From positions 1,178,001 through 1,242,000 of the forward strand of contig CBDFNN010000004.1 of assembly GCA_965250215.1 (NCBI GenBank): a stretch of DNA of 64,000 nucleotides, read 5' to 3'. Origin of the DNA: CBDFNN01 sp965250215. GTDB lineage: Bacteria; Bacteroidota; Rhodothermia; Rhodothermales; DATKEJ01. The notes under the pieces were generated by a model that was not told the origin of the DNA, did not search any database, and saw nothing but the letters and a program-made list of their open reading frames with translations. Position 1 is the stretch's first letter, and every line of letters starts with the position of its first letter. Of this stretch, positions 8,613 through 17,475 are shown piece by piece. Position numbers and translations under genes: made by a program.

Positions 8613-9976
8613 CCGCGCTCAAATAGTTGTATGCGCTCCAAGTCGGTGACTCGTCTGTCATGTTCCTTCTGATCCCATCGACCAGCATGCACGTAATGGT
8701 CAACCACTTCATCCGAGAGCATGGCCCGCAGGTCTTTAGATTGCTCTAGAAAGTCCAAAGCTTCTCGAAGTGTTTTTGGCACCTCGCGAATGTCATCGCT
8801 GGCGTAGGCGTTTCCTTCAAAGATCGGCTCCAACTCCAATTCGTTTTCGATTCCATACAGGCCTGCTCCGATTAAAGTTGAATAGGCGAGGTAGGGATTG
8901 ACATCGGCTCCAGGAATTCGGCACTCAGCGCGCAAAGAAGGTCCAGCCCCTAGGACTCGAAATCCTGCCGTACGGTTGTCGAAACTCCAGATGGCCTTGG
9001 TAGGTGCAAAGGATCCAGATTGAAATCGTTTGTAGGAATTGATAAATGGCGCCAAGAAAAAGCACATATCTTTGACCATTTTCAATTGTCCGGCCAGGTA
9101 ATGCTGGAAGGTCTTTGACATGTTGTAGGGCTGCGTGTCGTCAAAAAATACTGCCTCGTCTGTATTCTTATTCCAGAGCGAGGAGTGGATATGACAGCTA
9201 CTTCCCGCTAGATCCGTATTCCACTTAGCCATAAAAGTGATGGCCTTATCTTGCAGATAGGCGATTTCCTTTACGCCGTTCTTGTAGATAACATGTCGGT
9301 CGGCCATCTCGAGAGCCTCAGCATAACGAAGGTTGATTTCCTCCTGACCAGGTCCCCATTCTCCCTTCGAAAACTCAACAGGAATCCCAGCTCCATCCAT
9401 GCCATTTCGAATGGCGCGAATAAGCGGCTCTTCCTTAGTCGTCTGGAAGATGTGGTAGTCTTCAATGTACCATCCTGCAGTCTTGAGATTTCGATAGGAC
9501 TTTTCGTGAGCCGATTCAAAAGTCTCATCGAACACATACAGCTCAAGTTCAGAGCCCATTTTGGCTACGTATCCCATCGATGCCGCACGCTCAAGCTGTT
9601 TCTTCAGAATAGAACGTGGTGCATGAGGTAGAAGGTCTCCGTGGTGGTCCACACAGTCGCCAATTATAAGTGCGGTACCGGGAAGCCAGGGAATATTGCG
9701 AAGTGTGCCTTCGTCGGACTGTATGCCAAAGTCGCCGTAGCCTTTGTCCCAGGACGATGCCTTAAATCCAGGTACAGGTTCCATGTCAATATCCACAGCA
9801 AGCAAGTAGTCACAGACGTGAAGCTCCTTGACGGCGTGTTCGACAAAGAAATGTCCTGTGACGCGTTTGCCGATCAATCTGCCTTGCATGTCAATCATGC
9901 AGACCAAGACCGTGTCGATTTCACCCGAAGCAACTAGATTCTTAAGTGTTGCGATGTCCAATAGGCCGTTGTTCAT
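8609..9976 (-). CDS. Glutamine-synthetase-like gamma-glutamyl-amine ligase
   Basis: Class of PuuA/GlnA-like enzymes that join glutamate to an amine using ATP. The open frame reaches 10057, but the ATG at 9976 (MNNGLLDIATLK) gives the conserved N-terminus and avoids overlap with the permease gene, so I place the start there (455 residues). Conserved elements include MGSELELYVFDE (metal-binding Glu residues), GPGQEEINLRYAEALEMADRH, SSCHIHSSLW (ATP/ammonium-site region) and FAPTKAIWSFDNRTAGFR. It sits between an ethanolamine-type APC permease and an aldehyde dehydrogenase/alcohol dehydrogenase pair, not beside nitrogen-regulation genes, which argues for catabolic amine glutamylation (ethanolamine, by analogy with Streptomyces GlnA4) over ammonium assimilation. 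The exact amine is inferred. Confidence 0.8.
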   Translation of the reverse strand: MNNGLLDIATLKNLVASGEIDTVLVCMIDMQGRLIGKRVTGHFFVEHAVKELHVCDYLLAVDIDMEPVPGFKASSWDKGYGDFGIQSDEGTLRNIPWLPGTALIIGDCVDHHGDLLPHAPRSILKKQLERAASMGYVAKMGSELELYVFDETFESAHEKSYRNLKTAGWYIEDYHIFQTTKEEPLIRAIRNGMDGAGIPVEFSKGEWGPGQEEINLRYAEALEMADRHVIYKNGVKEIAYLQDKAITFMAKWNTDLAGSSCHIHSSLWNKNTDEAVFFDDTQPYNMSKTFQHYLAGQLKMVKDMCFFLAPFINSYKRFQSGSFAPTKAIWSFDNRTAGFRVLGAGPSLRAECRIPGADVNPYLAYSTLIGAGLYGIENELELEPIFEGNAYASDDIREVPKTLREALDFLEQSKDLRAMLSDEVVDHYVHAGRWDQKEHDRRVTDLERIQLFERG

Positions 9977-10031
9977 ATTAATTTTGTTGACTAATGAGTG
10001 AGTCCAGCTTCCAAGTAGATGTAAGGTGAAC

Positions 10032-11480
10032 TCAGGATTCTGAGCTTTCCAGTGCAAAGGATTCTTCCGGCGATTTCACGAGTCGTTTTCGAGCATAGAA
10101 AGCAAAATAGAGAATTCCCAATAGGTACCAGATCGCGGCACCAATTACCCCTTTTGCATAGTCGGGATTTAGGAATAAGAAAACTAGAGTGACTAGACAA
10201 ATGAGTAATGCCACCCAAGCGCCAAAAGAACCGAATGGACTGCGGAAGGGTCGTTCCATTCCGGGATGGTGTTTGCGCAGTAGCACGAAGGCCAGCATTT
10301 GCATCACATAGGAAATCAGTGCCCCAAAAACGGCCATGTTCAAAAGAATGGCCCCGACGGGACTGTCTTGCGGCAAAAAATGTATGCTTAAGGCTACAAG
10401 GTAACCAATGATGGCTCCGGTAATAAGAGCTACGTGAGGCGTCTGCCTTTTCGAATGAGTCAGCGAGAGAATCCGCGGAAGATAGCCGGATCGAGAGAGC
10501 GAATAGATGTTGCGACCATAGGCGTAAATAATCGTGTGGAAACTTGCTATCAAGCCGGCCACGGCGATCAGCGCGAGTGCTTTAGCCCCCATGCCATCTC
10601 CAAAAATCGTTTTAAAGCCGAGAAAGAGAGGTTCGTCAGATGCACCAACTTCAGCTGATCCTGGGGCGATGCCGGCATTCAAAAACAGGACAAGAAATGC
10701 CGTGATAACAAGAGTGAGCAAGCCCCACAAAATACCCTTCGGCATGTCTCGCTTTGGGTTATGAGCTTCCTCAGCGGCTAAGGGTAATTCCTCGATAGCA
10801 AGATAGAACCAGATGGCAAAGGGGAGCGCCGCAGCTATCCCCATCCAGCCTTTTGGAAACCAGCGTGAGCCGCCGGGATCAGGTGTGATGTTCAGTGCAT
10901 TCTCCCAGGAGAAATGTGGTATCGCACCGATGTAGAATACCAACAGTATGGCTAAGGCGAGGAAGGTGATGAAGACCGTGAATCGAAAGGAAACTTCTAC
11001 ACCAGTAATATTGAGCCCGACAAAGACGACGTATGCGGCGAGCCACCAAAGGGGATCAAAGGAATCTGGAGTGCCGAATACGGCGCTCAAATAACCACCG
11101 ATACCAACCACGATGACAGCCGGAGTAATTATGTATTCCATGTTTTCTCCCAAGCCCGTTATGAATCCACCCCATGGACCCATGGCGGTTCTGCCAAAAG
11201 AATAGGCGCCTCCGGTATGAGGCAAGGCTGGTGACATCTCAGCGATGCTATAGCACAGACCAGCATACATTATGGATATGATGACTGTAGCCACTAATAG
11301 TCCACCAAAGCCTCCTGCTGCTAGTCCAAAATTCCACCCGAAGAAATCTCCTGAAATAACAGCGCCGACCCCCAAGGCCCAGAGAGACCAGACGCCTGCG
11401 TAGCGTCTTAGTCCTCGCTTCTCAAAATAGGTATCGTCGACTTGCTCGTAGCTTACGCTGCTATCTTTGCCCGTACTCAT
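10032..11480 (-). CDS. APC-family permease, ethanolamine-permease-like
   Basis: Cytoplasmic-membrane amino acid/polyamine/organocation transporter of 482 residues with about 12 hydrophobic segments. The N-terminus (YFEKRGLRRYAGVWSLWALG, then VISGDFFGWNFGLAAGG) and the segment EMSPALPHTGGAYSFGRTAM closely resemble ethanolamine permeases of the Eat type as I remember them. It begins 65 bp downstream of the class III PLP-enzyme gene and is followed 55 bp later by the gamma-glutamyl ligase gene, a transporter-then-activation order typical of amine catabolic operons. The best reading is import of ethanolamine or a related small amine; another amino acid remains possible. Confidence 0.8.
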   Translation of the reverse strand: MSTGKDSSVSYEQVDDTYFEKRGLRRYAGVWSLWALGVGAVISGDFFGWNFGLAAGGFGGLLVATVIISIMYAGLCYSIAEMSPALPHTGGAYSFGRTAMGPWGGFITGLGENMEYIITPAVIVVGIGGYLSAVFGTPDSFDPLWWLAAYVVFVGLNITGVEVSFRFTVFITFLALAILLVFYIGAIPHFSWENALNITPDPGGSRWFPKGWMGIAAALPFAIWFYLAIEELPLAAEEAHNPKRDMPKGILWGLLTLVITAFLVLFLNAGIAPGSAEVGASDEPLFLGFKTIFGDGMGAKALALIAVAGLIASFHTIIYAYGRNIYSLSRSGYLPRILSLTHSKRQTPHVALITGAIIGYLVALSIHFLPQDSPVGAILLNMAVFGALISYVMQMLAFVLLRKHHPGMERPFRSPFGSFGAWVALLICLVTLVFLFLNPDYAKGVIGAAIWYLLGILYFAFYARKRLVKSPEESFALESSES

Positions 11481-11545
11481 AGGGTAGAGCCGTTTTGGTT
11501 TAAGGATTTTGTATTTCCAATTCTCTCCAGCAAAGTGTTGAACAT

Positions 11546-12913
11546 CTATTTCCGCTCTTTTTGAATCTCGTCGATGCAGCTTTCGATAATATCGAAGCCA
11601 TCCGACAATTCGGACTCTGAAATTATCAATGCTGGTAGTAGGAGAAGAACATTACCCATAGTAAGCTTGAAACTCATTCCTTTTGACAAGGCACGATACA
11701 TGACTTCCTCCGCGAACTCGGGTGCAGGCTCCATACTTGTCCGATCTTTTACCATTTCTATGCCCATCATCAATCCGATGTTACGAACGTCGCCAATCAT
11801 GGAATGGCGAGCCATCATCTCCTTCATTCGATTCGAGGCAAAGGAGCCGAGTGCGTCGACGTGATCTAGTATTCCTTCCTCCTCGATGTACTCTATAGTT
11901 GCGAGGGCCGCGGCGCATGCAACTGGGCTCTTTTCATGGGTATAGTGACCTAGGGCTCTGTCCGGCATGGCCTCGTCCAAACCTTCCCTCACTATCATAG
12001 CCGCCAGCGGAAATATGCCACCACCCAATCCTTTGCCAATGACTACCATATCAGGTATGACATCGTAGTGTTCTAAGGTGAACATTTTTCCAGTCCTACC
12101 AAGAGCATGGGGAATCTCGTCAAGGATTAATAGTGCTCCGTGTCTATCACAAGCTTCACGGACAATTTTCCAATATTCGGGAGGTGGGAAGAATGGAGCA
12201 CTTCGAACGGTCTCAGCAATTACGGCGGCAACGTCGCCTTCCTTTTCCAGAACATATTCGATATAGCGAGCGCACTGAAGAGAACAAGTTTGCTGGCAAT
12301 CGAAAGGGCAATTGCTCGGATTTGGTGGTGGAACGTGCTCGGCGCCAGATAAAAGAGGCCCCATGTTCTGACGAAATATGGCTTCTCCTCCAATGGAGAT
12401 CATGTCTAAGGAAGCTCCATGGAAGGCATCCCACATAGAAATGGTCTTGTGCCTACCGGTTGCCGCTCGCGCTAACTTCAGGGCCATGCCCATTGCGCTT
12501 GTACCTCCTGGAGCTAAAAGCACTTTGTTGAGATCACCTGGTGCCAGGCTGGCAAGCTTTTTGGCCAATTCAATCGCTGGCCTATTCGTGAATCGTCTTG
12601 TACAGAATGGCAGCGTTTTCATCTGCTCCGTCATGGCATCGATCACTTTCTGATTCCGAAAACCAACCTGATGGACCGAGTTACCGTGAAAGTCCATGAT
12701 CTTGTTGCCCATTCGATCCGTGATGTAAATCCCATCACAGGCTTCAAGAACATTCAAACACGGACTGGAAAGAGACTGCCTTAGAAAATACTTTTCATCT
12801 TCTGCAAGGAGCGCCCTAGTCTCATCGTCCAAGTTGCTGTCGGCCCATTCTTGTCTCCGAGGAGAGATGTTTAAATCGCCTTCCGTGCGGAGTGAGTCTA
12901 GATTGCGGCTCAT
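11546..12913 (-). CDS. Class III PLP-dependent enzyme; candidate (R)-1-hydroxy-2-aminoethylphosphonate ammonia-lyase (PbfA-like)
   Basis: A 455-residue class III aminotransferase-fold protein. The PLP-binding lysine lies in VVIGKGLGGGIF (about residue 294) and the cofactor Asp in LILDEIPHALGRTGKM. The usual DEVxTGxGRTG signature is altered to DEIPHALGRTG. A cysteine-rich insert (NCPFDCQQTCSLQCARYI) lies near residue 205. The gene is in the same run as phosphonate transaminase, dehydrogenase and hydrolase genes. PbfA, a PLP ammonia-lyase that feeds hydroxylated AEP into the PhnW/PhnY/PhnA route, belongs to this superfamily and occurs in such clusters, so it is the favoured reading. An ethanolamine- or AEP-related transaminase is the alternative. 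Confidence 0.7.
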   Translation of the reverse strand: MSRNLDSLRTEGDLNISPRRQEWADSNLDDETRALLAEDEKYFLRQSLSSPCLNVLEACDGIYITDRMGNKIMDFHGNSVHQVGFRNQKVIDAMTEQMKTLPFCTRRFTNRPAIELAKKLASLAPGDLNKVLLAPGGTSAMGMALKLARAATGRHKTISMWDAFHGASLDMISIGGEAIFRQNMGPLLSGAEHVPPPNPSNCPFDCQQTCSLQCARYIEYVLEKEGDVAAVIAETVRSAPFFPPPEYWKIVREACDRHGALLILDEIPHALGRTGKMFTLEHYDVIPDMVVIGKGLGGGIFPLAAMIVREGLDEAMPDRALGHYTHEKSPVACAAALATIEYIEEEGILDHVDALGSFASNRMKEMMARHSMIGDVRNIGLMMGIEMVKDRTSMEPAPEFAEEVMYRALSKGMSFKLTMGNVLLLLPALIISESELSDGFDIIESCIDEIQKERK

Positions 12914-12977
12914 ATTTGTACTTGAATGTGCGGGTTTGCTCCGTTCTTTCGTTTAAAGCCTTTTCTGGGTTGACTGG

Positions 12978-14858
12978 CTATTTCCGTATTTCGAAATGGT
13001 CAAACAACCTTCCTTCAAGATCGAAAGCTTGAAACTGGAAGGTGCCTTCGTGAATAGCGACGATGCCATAATTGTGTGCTCGTTTTACCTTTGCCGTAAA
13101 CCATGAGCGCGTCGGAGCATAATTTTCTAGACCGCCTCCGGCACCACCAGTCTGGAGATAAATTACACCATCTTCTTGGTCAACTTTATCCTCCTTGATC
13201 GGCCAGGTGCGCTCGTAATCGTGTATGTGTCCCATGAATACGACATCCATTCCATAGCGCTCGTAGAGAGGAATGAGTGGTCTCGATTTTGGATCACCTT
13301 CAAGTGCAGAGCCCTTGTAAGTATCGCCATAGTCGTTCTCATCAGAACTGTATTGCGGATGGTGATGAACGGCGAATTTCCAAGTAGCTGTTGAGCTGGC
13401 TAGTTCTTTTTCAAGCCATTGGTATTGCTCGCTTCCTGCTCGCATATCACGATTACTATCGAGCATGAAAAACTGTGCATTGCCGTAGTCAAATGTGTAC
13501 CAGTATTCAGGGGCAGGATTTGCCATGTACTTATAATACTGTGGCGCGTCTTGTTCATGATTGCCGAGCGAAGTAAAGATTGGAACGCGACGCATGAGTG
13601 GAGCACCTGGCGCAAAGAACTCGTCGACCCACTCGTTGGTGTTGTATCCCGTTCCCACGATGTCGCCTGCAAGAATTCCGAAATTTGGTCTTTCGTTCCA
13701 TCCACGCTCCGCGATCTCTCCCCAAACAGGTGGATTGCTCTGCGTATCACTAAGGACCAGGAAAGCGTAGGCACTCTCGTCTTCGACAGCTGTTTGAAAA
13801 GTGTAGATCTCACTGCCAAATTCTGTCCCATCCTCCGCGACGGAAAGAATTCGATAGAAGTATTTTGTTTGAGTTTTCAATCCATCGAGACGGATCTCAT
13901 GCATTTTGCGGGGTCCCTCAAGTGTTTCAGACATACCAAGTTCGGCAGTCAGACCATACTCGAGTAGCGTGGATGCTGGGACACTAGTTTCCCATAGAAT
14001 GGATATTTCAGATTGAGTCGCCCACTGGAGATAAGGTCCTACTATGAGTTCTGGATCAACTACAATTGAAGAAGGAATCGTGGTTAGTTTCTTCAAAGGC
14101 TCAAAGCTCGCTTTTATTTCCTTCGCTGATAGCGCTCGGTCATATACCAAGACTTCCTTTAGCTGTCCGGCGATCCTTGTGTATTCATTGTCATCACGGT
14201 AGGCACCGATCTGGTAAAATCCCGGTTCGGAATATAGAATCGGACCAGTCTGAGTCTTTGAAGTCGATTCGGCGACTCCATTGATGTAGAGAGTCATTAT
14301 TGAACCGTCGTACGTTGCCGCGACATGATACCAGCGGCCAAGCTCAATTTGTGTCTTATACCGTAGATAGGTTATGTCTCCATCTCCATCGTAGTTGCCT
14401 CCCTTTGATGCAAGTCCGAAGTAGAAATTTTCACCGCTGTAGCCCAGCATCCAGCCATTTTCGATTGAACCAGAATCTTGGAGAGCACCCACAATTCCTC
14501 CGTCAGACTTAGGCACGGTGTACATAACCCAAGCTGATGCCGTCATTGATTTTTTTGGAAGCCCCGGAAAGTTCATGTCCTCACTAATCGGAAGTGCATT
14601 GGTTTTTCCATTGAGCTCCAGTGCATCGGTCACACTATTGGTGACCCAGGTAATTGGGCCTTCAGGTGTAATATGCTGATTCCCTGCTAGGTCCTGAATA
14701 GTCCCATTCTTCATTTCTGCCTGCTCAAAGACCCAATGTCCAAGTAATCCTTTGTCCGATACTTGGGCTTGGGCGACTGATGATGTCGCAAGGAGTGAAA
14801 TGCAAAAGCAAGTGCTTAGGGCGGCGTAGTATCGAAGTTTGGGAGTCATGGTGCGCAT
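12978..14858 (-). CDS. Exported LamG-domain purple-acid-phosphatase-like metallophosphoesterase
   Basis: A 626-residue exported protein with a signal peptide ending ...SSVAQAQ, a LamG/concanavalin-like domain (about 30-260), a purple acid phosphatase N-domain of fibronectin type (about 275-355; VGPYLQWATQSEISILWET) and a metallophosphoesterase domain. Metal motifs are VLSDTQ, LAGDIVG, SLGNHE, VHHHPQY and MGHIHDYERTW. Unlike the gene at 61-2184 it has no T9SS tail and ends at ...FDHFEIRK. It sits inside the phosphonate/ethanolamine run, 42 bp after the AEP transaminase gene. An extracytoplasmic phosphatase releasing phosphate, phosphoethanolamine or a phosphonate head group from larger molecules fits the context, but the substrate is inferred. 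Confidence 0.82.
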   Translation of the reverse strand: MRTMTPKLRYYAALSTCFCISLLATSSVAQAQVSDKGLLGHWVFEQAEMKNGTIQDLAGNQHITPEGPITWVTNSVTDALELNGKTNALPISEDMNFPGLPKKSMTASAWVMYTVPKSDGGIVGALQDSGSIENGWMLGYSGENFYFGLASKGGNYDGDGDITYLRYKTQIELGRWYHVAATYDGSIMTLYINGVAESTSKTQTGPILYSEPGFYQIGAYRDDNEYTRIAGQLKEVLVYDRALSAKEIKASFEPLKKLTTIPSSIVVDPELIVGPYLQWATQSEISILWETSVPASTLLEYGLTAELGMSETLEGPRKMHEIRLDGLKTQTKYFYRILSVAEDGTEFGSEIYTFQTAVEDESAYAFLVLSDTQSNPPVWGEIAERGWNERPNFGILAGDIVGTGYNTNEWVDEFFAPGAPLMRRVPIFTSLGNHEQDAPQYYKYMANPAPEYWYTFDYGNAQFFMLDSNRDMRAGSEQYQWLEKELASSTATWKFAVHHHPQYSSDENDYGDTYKGSALEGDPKSRPLIPLYERYGMDVVFMGHIHDYERTWPIKEDKVDQEDGVIYLQTGGAGGGLENYAPTRSWFTAKVKRAHNYGIVAIHEGTFQFQAFDLEGRLFDHFEIRK

Positions 14859-14900
14859 ATGAGATTCAAGTTCAAAAGAGTGAGTTCGGGTGTCTTATTT

Positions 14901-16031
14901 CTATTCGACCGAGAGAGTCGGAGTAGGCATTGAGATTTCCATTTCTTTTAGTGTGGACTCAATAGCGACCAGCAGGTCATCCATATCGGCCTCAAAAAGA
15001 CGACCTATATTTCCAATTCGAAAGCAACTAGCCTGTGTTAGTTTGCCAGGATAAATGACCAAAGACTTTGATCCGAGTCGGCTATAGAATTCTTCGAAAT
15101 CGAAATTCGGGTGATCTGGATACAGGAAGGAGGTGATGATGAAACTCTGACGTTCAGGCTGCAAATAGGGAATAAATCCAAGTGCCACTAGGCCATCCTT
15201 GACCCGTTTGTGATTAGCGGCATAACGAGCTGCTCGTCCAGCCACGCCACCCTCTTCCTCGAGTTCTGCCAAAGCTTGTCCCTGTGCCAATAATGTGTGT
15301 GTCGGTGGAGTAAAACGGAATTGGCCATTACGTTCTAAGCCATCCCATTGAGAGAAGAGATCGAGGCTCATGCTTCTTGCGAATCCTTTCGTTGCTACTA
15401 GAGCGCTGCGTCGGGCCAGAATGATTGAGAATCCGGGTACACCTTCCAAACATTTATTGGCTGAGGTAACGAGAAAGTCAACGTGCGCCTTCTCCAAGTC
15501 TACCTCGATGGCTCCAAAACTGCTCATGGCGTCGAGCATAAATGAGGCACCGTGATCATGAACAAGTCGCCCAATTTGTTCGATCGGATTTAGGATTCCA
15601 GTGGTGGTCTCGCAATGAACTAATGAGACTGTAGTAATCTTAGGATTATCCGAAAGGGTTGATTTGACAATTCCGGGATCAGGGACTTCGTTTTCTGGGA
15701 AGCGAAGGACCAGTGTATCAATCTTTAATACCTCAGCCAACTTAGCGACACGTTCTCCATAGGCCCCATTGACGATAACTAAGAGACTCCCATTTGGAGG
15801 CACGATGGATCCAATGGTAGACTCAAGTCCGAAGGTACCGCTGCCCTGCATTAGGATGGCTTCGAAGCCTTCCTCCTGTGAGGTGTTGCCGAGTTTCAGC
15901 AGCTTATTTCGAATGTCTCGAATGAGTTTAATAAACGATTCGTCCCGAGAGCCGAGATCGTGCAACATGGCTTCCTTGACCTTCAAACTCGTCGTGAGTG
16001 GGCCAGGGGTGAATAGTCTTTTATCAGTCAT
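14901..16031 (-). CDS. phnW: 2-aminoethylphosphonate--pyruvate transaminase
   Basis: PLP-dependent class V aminotransferase that moves the amino group of 2-aminoethylphosphonate to pyruvate, giving phosphonoacetaldehyde and alanine. The sequence starts RLFTPGPLTTSLKVKEAML, has the glycine-rich GSGTFGLESTIGS, the cofactor segment FMLDAMSSFGA and the PLP lysine in TSANKCLEGVPG (about residue 190). At 376 residues it has the family's usual length. It starts four bases after the phosphonoacetaldehyde dehydrogenase gene stops, and phosphonoacetate hydrolase precedes that, so this is the PhnW-PhnY-PhnA pathway and not the PhnWX phosphonatase route. No phnX was seen in the window. Confidence 0.93.
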   Translation of the reverse strand: MTDKRLFTPGPLTTSLKVKEAMLHDLGSRDESFIKLIRDIRNKLLKLGNTSQEEGFEAILMQGSGTFGLESTIGSIVPPNGSLLVIVNGAYGERVAKLAEVLKIDTLVLRFPENEVPDPGIVKSTLSDNPKITTVSLVHCETTTGILNPIEQIGRLVHDHGASFMLDAMSSFGAIEVDLEKAHVDFLVTSANKCLEGVPGFSIILARRSALVATKGFARSMSLDLFSQWDGLERNGQFRFTPPTHTLLAQGQALAELEEEGGVAGRAARYAANHKRVKDGLVALGFIPYLQPERQSFIITSFLYPDHPNFDFEEFYSRLGSKSLVIYPGKLTQASCFRIGNIGRLFEADMDDLLVAIESTLKEMEISMPTPTLSVE

Positions 16032-16035
16032 TGCT

Positions 16036-17475
16036 TTACCAGGGTAAAGAAAAGGTTTTCACGGTCGTCATAAATTTCATGGCTTCGATTACACCTTCCT
16101 TGATACCAAGACCCGAATCCTTGACGCCTCCAAATGGCGACATCTCAATTCTGTAGCCAGGGACTTGGTTAATGTTAATCGTTCCTGCTTGAATCTTTTT
16201 TACCGCTTTCAAAGCAGCGTCAAGATTTGAAGTCACGATGCCAGATGAGAGACCGAAGGAAGATGAGTTGGCCAGTTCGATGGCGTCGTCAATATCATCT
16301 ATCGCCATAATTGGGGCGAGGGGTCCAAAGGACTCCTTGCAAACCATTTCGGCACTTCGAGGGACATTGGCAAGGACAGTCGGCTCAATTTGAGCACCTC
16401 TTCGATTTCCTCCCCAAAGAACTTCAGCTCCATTCTCGACCGCTTGCTTGACCCTGTTTTCCAAGGTGATGGCTGCGGCTTCATCTATTACTGTGCCGAT
16501 CACCGTGTCTGGGTCGGCCGGGTCGCCTGTTATGTAGGTCTTGCTTAGCTCAACAAAGCGCTCTGTGAAGTCTTCCAAGATCGGCTTATGAATCAGTAGT
16601 CGCTTTACGGCGGTGCAACGCTGACCAGAGTTTCTGTAGCAGCCTTCTGCAGCCAGTTTCACGGCCATATCGAGATCGGCATCCTCCAATATGATTAGAG
16701 GAGCATTACCGCCCAATTCTAGACAGAGCTTCTTGTAACCTGCCATGGTAGCGATCTTCTTCCCGACTTCTGTTCCGCCGGTAAATGTTAGAAGCTTGAC
16801 TCGCTCATCTCGAATCATCGGTTCGACGATGTTTGGGATGTCACCCATGAAAACACTTAGCATCCAACCGGGAAGACCTGCCTCGTAGAGTAGTTCAACA
16901 AATTTAATTGCCGTGAGAGGTGTCTTCTCAGAAGGTTTTAAAATCATCGCTGCGCCGGCGGCAATTGCGGGTGCAATTTTGTGCGCGACTTGATTGAGCG
17001 GATGATTAAACGGAGTAATGGCTGCGACTAGGCTCAATGGTTCACGAATCGTGAAAATCTTCCGTGCCTTTCCTTTTGGCGAGACGTCACATGAGAATAT
17101 TTCTCCGTCATCTTGTATCGCTTGCATCGCGGCAAACTGCAAGACGTCTTGTGCTCGGCCAACTTCGTAGGTCGTCTCTTTCATGCAGAGACCGGTTTCC
17201 ATACGGATCAGGTTGGCGAATTCATCAGCTCTCTCAGAAAGAAGCTTCCGCGCCTGATAAAGAATTTCATGGCGCTGATATCTAGTCAGGGGTGTGCCGC
17301 CGCGCCGCGTAGTTTCGATCATCTCCTCTAACTGCGCAGGGGTAATCGAAGAAACGGTTCCGGTCAATTCGCCGGTGTATGGGTAGAAAACCTCTACTTT
17401 TTCATCGGAGTGGACGGCCTTTCCGGCAATGTAGGAAGGTAAGTCTAGGGTTTTAGTAGGGCTTTCTGTCGTCAT
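16036..17475 (-). CDS. phnY: Phosphonoacetaldehyde dehydrogenase
   Basis: NAD-dependent aldehyde dehydrogenase converting phosphonoacetaldehyde to phosphonoacetate. The frame extends to 17493, but the ATG at 17475 (MTTESPTKTLD) overlaps the upstream stop as TAATG, so translation is probably coupled and I choose this start (479 residues). Catalytic Glu lies in CLELGGNAPL (about 251) and catalytic Cys in SGQRCTAVKR (about 286); AAITPFNHPLN is the nucleotide-binding stretch. Assignment to this specific dehydrogenase rests on placement between the phosphonoacetate hydrolase and AEP transaminase genes plus good family fit. Confidence 0.9.
   Translation of the reverse strand: MTTESPTKTLDLPSYIAGKAVHSDEKVEVFYPYTGELTGTVSSITPAQLEEMIETTRRGGTPLTRYQRHEILYQARKLLSERADEFANLIRMETGLCMKETTYEVGRAQDVLQFAAMQAIQDDGEIFSCDVSPKGKARKIFTIREPLSLVAAITPFNHPLNQVAHKIAPAIAAGAAMILKPSEKTPLTAIKFVELLYEAGLPGWMLSVFMGDIPNIVEPMIRDERVKLLTFTGGTEVGKKIATMAGYKKLCLELGGNAPLIILEDADLDMAVKLAAEGCYRNSGQRCTAVKRLLIHKPILEDFTERFVELSKTYITGDPADPDTVIGTVIDEAAAITLENRVKQAVENGAEVLWGGNRRGAQIEPTVLANVPRSAEMVCKESFGPLAPIMAIDDIDDAIELANSSSFGLSSGIVTSNLDAALKAVKKIQAGTININQVPGYRIEMSPFGGVKDSGLGIKEGVIEAMKFMTTVKTFSLPW

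Noticed and set aside
9977..10057. Upstream extension of the glutamine-synthetase-like gene
   Set aside because: The added 27 residues overlap the permease gene and do not resemble the family N-terminus; the ATG at 9976 is better.
13400..13967. Long open frames on both strands inside the LamG-phosphatase gene
   Set aside because: The metallophosphoesterase frame contains all metal motifs; the others are overlapping shadows.
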